Shown in pieces: positions 60,333 to 64,000 of a DNA stretch of 64,000 bases. Below the pieces are notes generated by a model. The model saw only the letters and a program-made list of their open reading frames with translations. It was not told the origin of the DNA and did no database searches. The number at the start of each line of letters is the position of its first letter. Position 1 is the stretch's first letter. This stretch comes from CAZMFZ01 sp046152935. Lineage in GTDB: Bacteria; Bacteroidota; Bacteroidia; Cytophagales; UBA9547. The translations under genes and the position numbers were made by a program. The DNA lies in contig JBJXGB010000222.1 in NCBI GenBank assembly GCA_046152935.1, positions 3,740-67,739 on the forward strand. Direction: 5' to 3'.

Positions 60333-63300
60333 ATGAAAATAAAATTAACTTTATTATTTCAGGTATTTGCCCTCTTTATTTTTTTTTGTTGCCAAGGTCA
60401 AATCAATGTTTCACCTGCTACTGGAGGGATAAATATTTGTACTGGTTCGGTCGCAACTCTTTCGAATATTACAATTACAGCATCTAATATAAATGATTTT
60501 AATAATGGTTCGAACACCAACGATGATGGCTACAAATTATTTTTGCCAACGGGTTTCATTTTTGCTGAAGTGCCAGCTGTCACTACCATATCTGGCTCTA
60601 CTAATATTGAAATAGATTATGGATATGTAGGTACAGTTACATCATCTACATTTCGATTTAGATATTCTACTTCGGGTTCAGTTGCAGTAAATGACGGTTT
60701 TGTCATTTCAAATATAAAAGTATTGTCTACCTCTGCTGGATTTGGTTTTATTACAAGAATTAATGATGGTCTGTTAAACAACGATGCGACTGTAACAGGA
60801 AGTTATGGCATAAATTATGGTTTGCTTTCAAGTATCAACACACCGAATTTAACGCCAATAGTAGCTAATGCATCAGTCTGCGGGGCAGATTTGATTAGTT
60901 TTGTACCCAACACAGTGTCAGGAGTTAGCTACAATTTTTACACGATGAGCAATAATTTGGTGGCCATGAATGCTACCTCTTACTCAAAAACCTATGCGAA
61001 TGGTGTAGTTGAGAGCTTTCAAATTGCGCCAGTTTCTGGAATCTGCCAAGCAAATAATAGTCTTTGGGCTACCGTTACTGGCACTTCCTTCAATGTACCT
61101 TCTGCACCGTCTGCAGCAAACACCACTAGCCAATTAAGCGTATGCGAAGGTTCGGGGTCAAATCCTACACTGTCTGTCACGGGCGGAACATTATTCAACT
61201 GGTACGCAGATCAGAATCTCACTATTTTACTTGGGTCATCTTCTGGTGGCTACATTCCTTCACCTGCAATCATTACGTCAGCTGCGGGTGCAAATTTCGA
61301 CTATTATGTCACTAGCAAGCAAGGAGATTGCGAAAGTCCTTCGAGAAAAATATCAGTAACGGTAACAGATGTGCCTAGCTTTTTGATTACAAATTTGTCA
61401 TCGAGCTATTGTGCTAGTTCTCAATCTATTACGATAAATGCATTCCCAACTATTTCAGGTGCAAATGGCATATTTACTGCTACAAAACTTTCGGGACCAG
61501 GAAATATTTCAAATTTTTTAACTTTTACTGGCGGTAATTATAGCGTATCACCTGCCAATGTCACAGGATTAAGTTCAACTACTGGCACAAATATAAATTT
61601 GATATATACTGTAACTGTAAATGGATGTGTTTCAACTGCTTCAAATACTACCAATATATTTGCTTTGCCATCTGTAGATTTTGTTTTGCCAAGTAGCCCT
61701 ACTCTTGGTTTAATTAGGGATACTGACCCTCCTTTCTCATTGGTAGGAAGCCCTGCAGATGGTAGTTTTGCAGGAACTGGTGTTGCAGGCAATGATTTTG
61801 ACGTACGATTATTAACAACTGGTACTTACACAGTTACGTACACTGCCAGCTTAAATGGATGTACAAACAGTATCAACAAAAACATTACTGTAGTAACCAA
61901 TACAGGCATTCTAAATAATTTGCTTGATTCTTATTGCCAATCGGAGGCGCCCATTTCCATAAATGTAAACCAAGCGGCATTACCAGAGTCATTTGTAACA
62001 AATCAATACGAACTAGTAGCAATTTCTGGGCCTGGGGTTTCTGGAACGAATGGAAATGGAGTAAATAGTTTCTCCTATACTTTCACTCCATCCAATGTAC
62101 CCAATTTTCTATTAGATCAGTCGTATAATATTGTAATCACAACTCGAAAACTAATCACGTCCACGTTAATTTTTTTGTCCAATCCTTGTCCAGCAGTAGG
62201 GGGAATCTTCCAAACAGTTTCGTTACCTTATATCAATCCAAATGCAGGTACTTGCATTACTCCAATTACTCCAGGTTCTTGTAGTTCGATCTACAATTAT
62301 GGTACAGGGCAATATACTTGTGGAACTATTAACCCCTTCTGGCAGACGCAAACTCGTTCACAATTAATAAGAGTAAAGCGTACACCAGCCCAGCCTACCA
62401 TATCAAATCTTACCACCGTTTCGAATTGTATAGAAACGCCTATTCCAAGTGTCGTGTATCAAAATTATACAGCAGTAGCCGAGAATGGAGCTACTGTAAG
62501 ATGGTGGAGTAACAGTGCTACCCCTGTTGTTGGGGGTGGCAGTGGTGAACTTGCCGAGGGAAATTCTCAGAAAGTTACAGATTTGGCTATAAATACAAGC
62601 TCTCCCAATACAACCAATATCCTGTTGACCCAAGAAGTAAATGGATGCTTAAGCCCTTATAGTGTTGCCACACCAATTGTGATAAAAGATCGACCCACGT
62701 TCCCTCAATTGCTTTCTCCCGTTACTTCAACTGGGGCATCTGTAAATTATGCCATTTGCGTGAACCAGCCTACCCCAACACTATCAGTTTCTACAATCGC
62801 TGGGTATACTTTCAGGTGGTATACGTCAAGTTTCTCGCAAGCAGGCTTCAGAAGTAGCTTGCCAGAATATGCACCTAGCACCAATGATTTTACTTCAGCA
62901 AATGTAGCAACTTACGCCTTCAATGTATCGCAAGTATTTGATGGTTGCGAAAGCGCTACAGCATTGCAAGTAAATTTAATAGTAAAACCATTGCCAGCTG
63001 CGCCTAACTACACTAGTGGTGTTAATACATATTGTAAAGATGTTGAAACAATAAATGCAATTACACTTTCAGGCGCAGCTATTACCAATACACTCAACAT
63101 GTATAATAATAATTTGAATATTTTGGTTGCAAGTAATATTACAATTAATGGTGCTTTGCAAGCTATAATTAATAAAGATTTAATTACGCAGGCTGGTATT
63201 AATACAAACACGATAGGTTTAAAAGGGATAAGATTTACGCAAGTGCAAGAGGGATGTGAAAGCCAACTTAGTACAATCACATCATTTTTTATTAGTGGTT

Positions 63301-64000
63301 TTCCAAATGCACCATCTATATCTGTTTATAGGGCATTTAATCAAAGTGCTTACTGTCATAATGATGTAATTTTTCCAATTACAGTTTCAGGCACTGAAAA
63401 TAGATTTACAATTTATGATGCTGACCAGGTAACAGTACTAGCAGGACCAAGTATAGCTAGAACCTACTTGCCTAATGCCACAATTTCTAGCCACAATCTT
63501 ACTAGTACATTGGGTGTTAATTATTATGCCACTCAAACCAATAATAATGGCTGTGAAAGTTCTAAAACAATAGCAATAGTATCAGTAAACAACGAAATAT
63601 TGGCGCCTCCAGGTTATGCCTTGGGTACAAGTGCTATTAATAATTACTGCCAAGGTATTGTGCCATCCAATATTGGCGTTCAATTGACAAACAATACATA
63701 TGGAGTAAGATGGTTTGATAATGCATTATTTTTAGGAACTCCAATTGGTGCAGGCTCTACCTTTACTACTACTATTACTGGCAATGATGTGCTCTCAAAT
63801 ACATTTTTCGCAATTCAAACTTTGGAGGCATGCCAAGGCTCAGCTTCTCTTCCAGTTACCGTAAATGTATTTACTACGCCACCAACGCCTTCGATGGCTA
63901 TATCTACTTTCAATACATGTGTTGGATTTGATTTTGGAGATCTTGCCATCAACGCAACTCAGCCAAACATCAAGTGGTATTCAAATGCAGCACTTACAAT
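60333..64000 (+). CDS. Giant secreted protein with Ig-like domains (3' partial)
   Basis: The frame opens with MKIKLTLLFQVFALFIFFCC and stays open to the window end (at least 1222 codons). A signal peptide is followed by Ser/Thr/Asn-rich beta domains. Ig-like modules of about 90-100 residues are visible, with paired Cys: they begin with a YC or VCEG element (LSVCEGSGSNPTLSVTGGTL, SSYCASSQSITINAF, DSYCQSEAPISINV, NTYCKDVETINAIT, NYCQGIVPSNIGV) and end near CES, GCES or GCxS followed by VxVTV. This matches the Ig-like domain associated with CHU_C C-terminal signals, so type IX secretion is expected, but the C-terminus is outside the window. It starts 38 bases after the lipoprotein gene. Confidence 0.8.
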   Translation, partial: MKIKLTLLFQVFALFIFFCCQGQINVSPATGGINICTGSVATLSNITITASNINDFNNGSNTNDDGYKLFLPTGFIFAEVPAVTTISGSTNIEIDYGYVGTVTSSTFRFRYSTSGSVAVNDGFVISNIKVLSTSAGFGFITRINDGLLNNDATVTGSYGINYGLLSSINTPNLTPIVANASVCGADLISFVPNTVSGVSYNFYTMSNNLVAMNATSYSKTYANGVVESFQIAPVSGICQANNSLWATVTGTSFNVPSAPSAANTTSQLSVCEGSGSNPTLSVTGGTLFNWYADQNLTILLGSSSGGYIPSPAIITSAAGANFDYYVTSKQGDCESPSRKISVTVTDVPSFLITNLSSSYCASSQSITINAFPTISGANGIFTATKLSGPGNISNFLTFTGGNYSVSPANVTGLSSTTGTNINLIYTVTVNGCVSTASNTTNIFALPSVDFVLPSSPTLGLIRDTDPPFSLVGSPADGSFAGTGVAGNDFDVRLLTTGTYTVTYTASLNGCTNSINKNITVVTNTGILNNLLDSYCQSEAPISINVNQAALPESFVTNQYELVAISGPGVSGTNGNGVNSFSYTFTPSNVPNFLLDQSYNIVITTRKLITSTLIFLSNPCPAVGGIFQTVSLPYINPNAGTCITPITPGSCSSIYNYGTGQYTCGTINPFWQTQTRSQLIRVKRTPAQPTISNLTTVSNCIETPIPSVVYQNYTAVAENGATVRWWSNSATPVVGGGSGELAEGNSQKVTDLAINTSSPNTTNILLTQEVNGCLSPYSVATPIVIKDRPTFPQLLSPVTSTGASVNYAICVNQPTPTLSVSTIAGYTFRWYTSSFSQAGFRSSLPEYAPSTNDFTSANVATYAFNVSQVFDGCESATALQVNLIVKPLPAAPNYTSGVNTYCKDVETINAITLSGAAITNTLNMYNNNLNILVASNITINGALQAIINKDLITQAGINTNTIGLKGIRFTQVQEGCESQLSTITSFFISGFPNAPSISVYRAFNQSAYCHNDVIFPITVSGTENRFTIYDADQVTVLAGPSIARTYLPNATISSHNLTSTLGVNYYATQTNNNGCESSKTIAIVSVNNEILAPPGYALGTSAINNYCQGIVPSNIGVQLTNNTYGVRWFDNALFLGTPIGAGSTFTTTITGNDVLSNTFFAIQTLEACQGSASLPVTVNVFTTPPTPSMAISTFNTCVGFDFGDLAINATQPNIKWYSNAALT

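Noticed and set aside
1..64000. tRNA, rRNA, CRISPR arrays, insertion sequences and prophage
   Set aside because: I looked for cloverleaf-like sequences, long rRNA stretches, regular repeats with spacers, transposase motifs and integrase motifs, and found none.

Overview
The window comes from the chromosome of a member of the Bacteroidota, most likely a Cytophagales-type bacterium. Several things point that way. The translation-gene set has Bacteroidota signatures (tailed S12, Zn-free L36). Promoters fit the Bacteroidota pattern TTG/TTTG-N19-TAnnTTTG, and Shine-Dalgarno sites are largely absent. Family markers include DUF4290 beside murA, DUF3098 beside uppP, DUF5723, PD40-OmpA proteins, and a giant protein with the Ig-like domain that accompanies CHU_C sorting domains. 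No rRNA, tRNA, insertion sequence or CRISPR array was found.

Layout. (1) 1-777: 3' part of a membrane-bound LuxR-HTH regulator. (2) 849-4381: str operon rpsL-rpsG-fusA-rpsJ with its promoter and terminator. (3) 4616-7423, minus: dnaA and carA. (4) 7473-21947, minus: one long S10-spc-alpha array from rplC to rplQ, with a consensus promoter before rplC, a second promoter inside the array before rpsH, and a terminator after rplQ. The str operon and this array converge; one inversion of the dnaA-to-rplC block would restore the usual continuous order. (5) 22-25.6 kb: a TetR regulator, fabI, and pyrR-pyrB. (6) 25.7-31.7 kb: a glycogen-synthase-like glycosyltransferase with a GH57 glucanase, DUF4290-murA, and a MoxR ATPase. 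(7) 31.8-37.4 kb: sufS-sufE, two Uma2 paralogues, a SufT-like DUF59 protein, a bacilliredoxin, then DUF3098-uppP-truB. (8) 37.4-45 kb, minus: envelope genes (vWA membrane protein; lipoprotein, DUF5723 barrel and PD40-OmpA protein). (9) 45.6-49.7 kb: galK, facing the operon gcvT-comB-OmpA lipoprotein.

(10) 50.0-64.0 kb is the most unusual part. Six tightly spaced plus-strand genes encode a 12-TM nucleotide-transporter-like protein fused to HEAT repeats and a degenerate cyclic-nucleotide-binding domain; a protein with three TIR-like segments; a membrane-anchored nSTAND1 NTPase with a WD40 propeller; an outer-membrane barrel with a helical N-terminal domain; a repeat lipoprotein; and a giant secreted Ig-like repeat protein that runs off the window. 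I read this as a candidate signalling or conflict system spanning the envelope. Its function is not known to me. The grouping is seen in the sequence, and the mechanism is inference.
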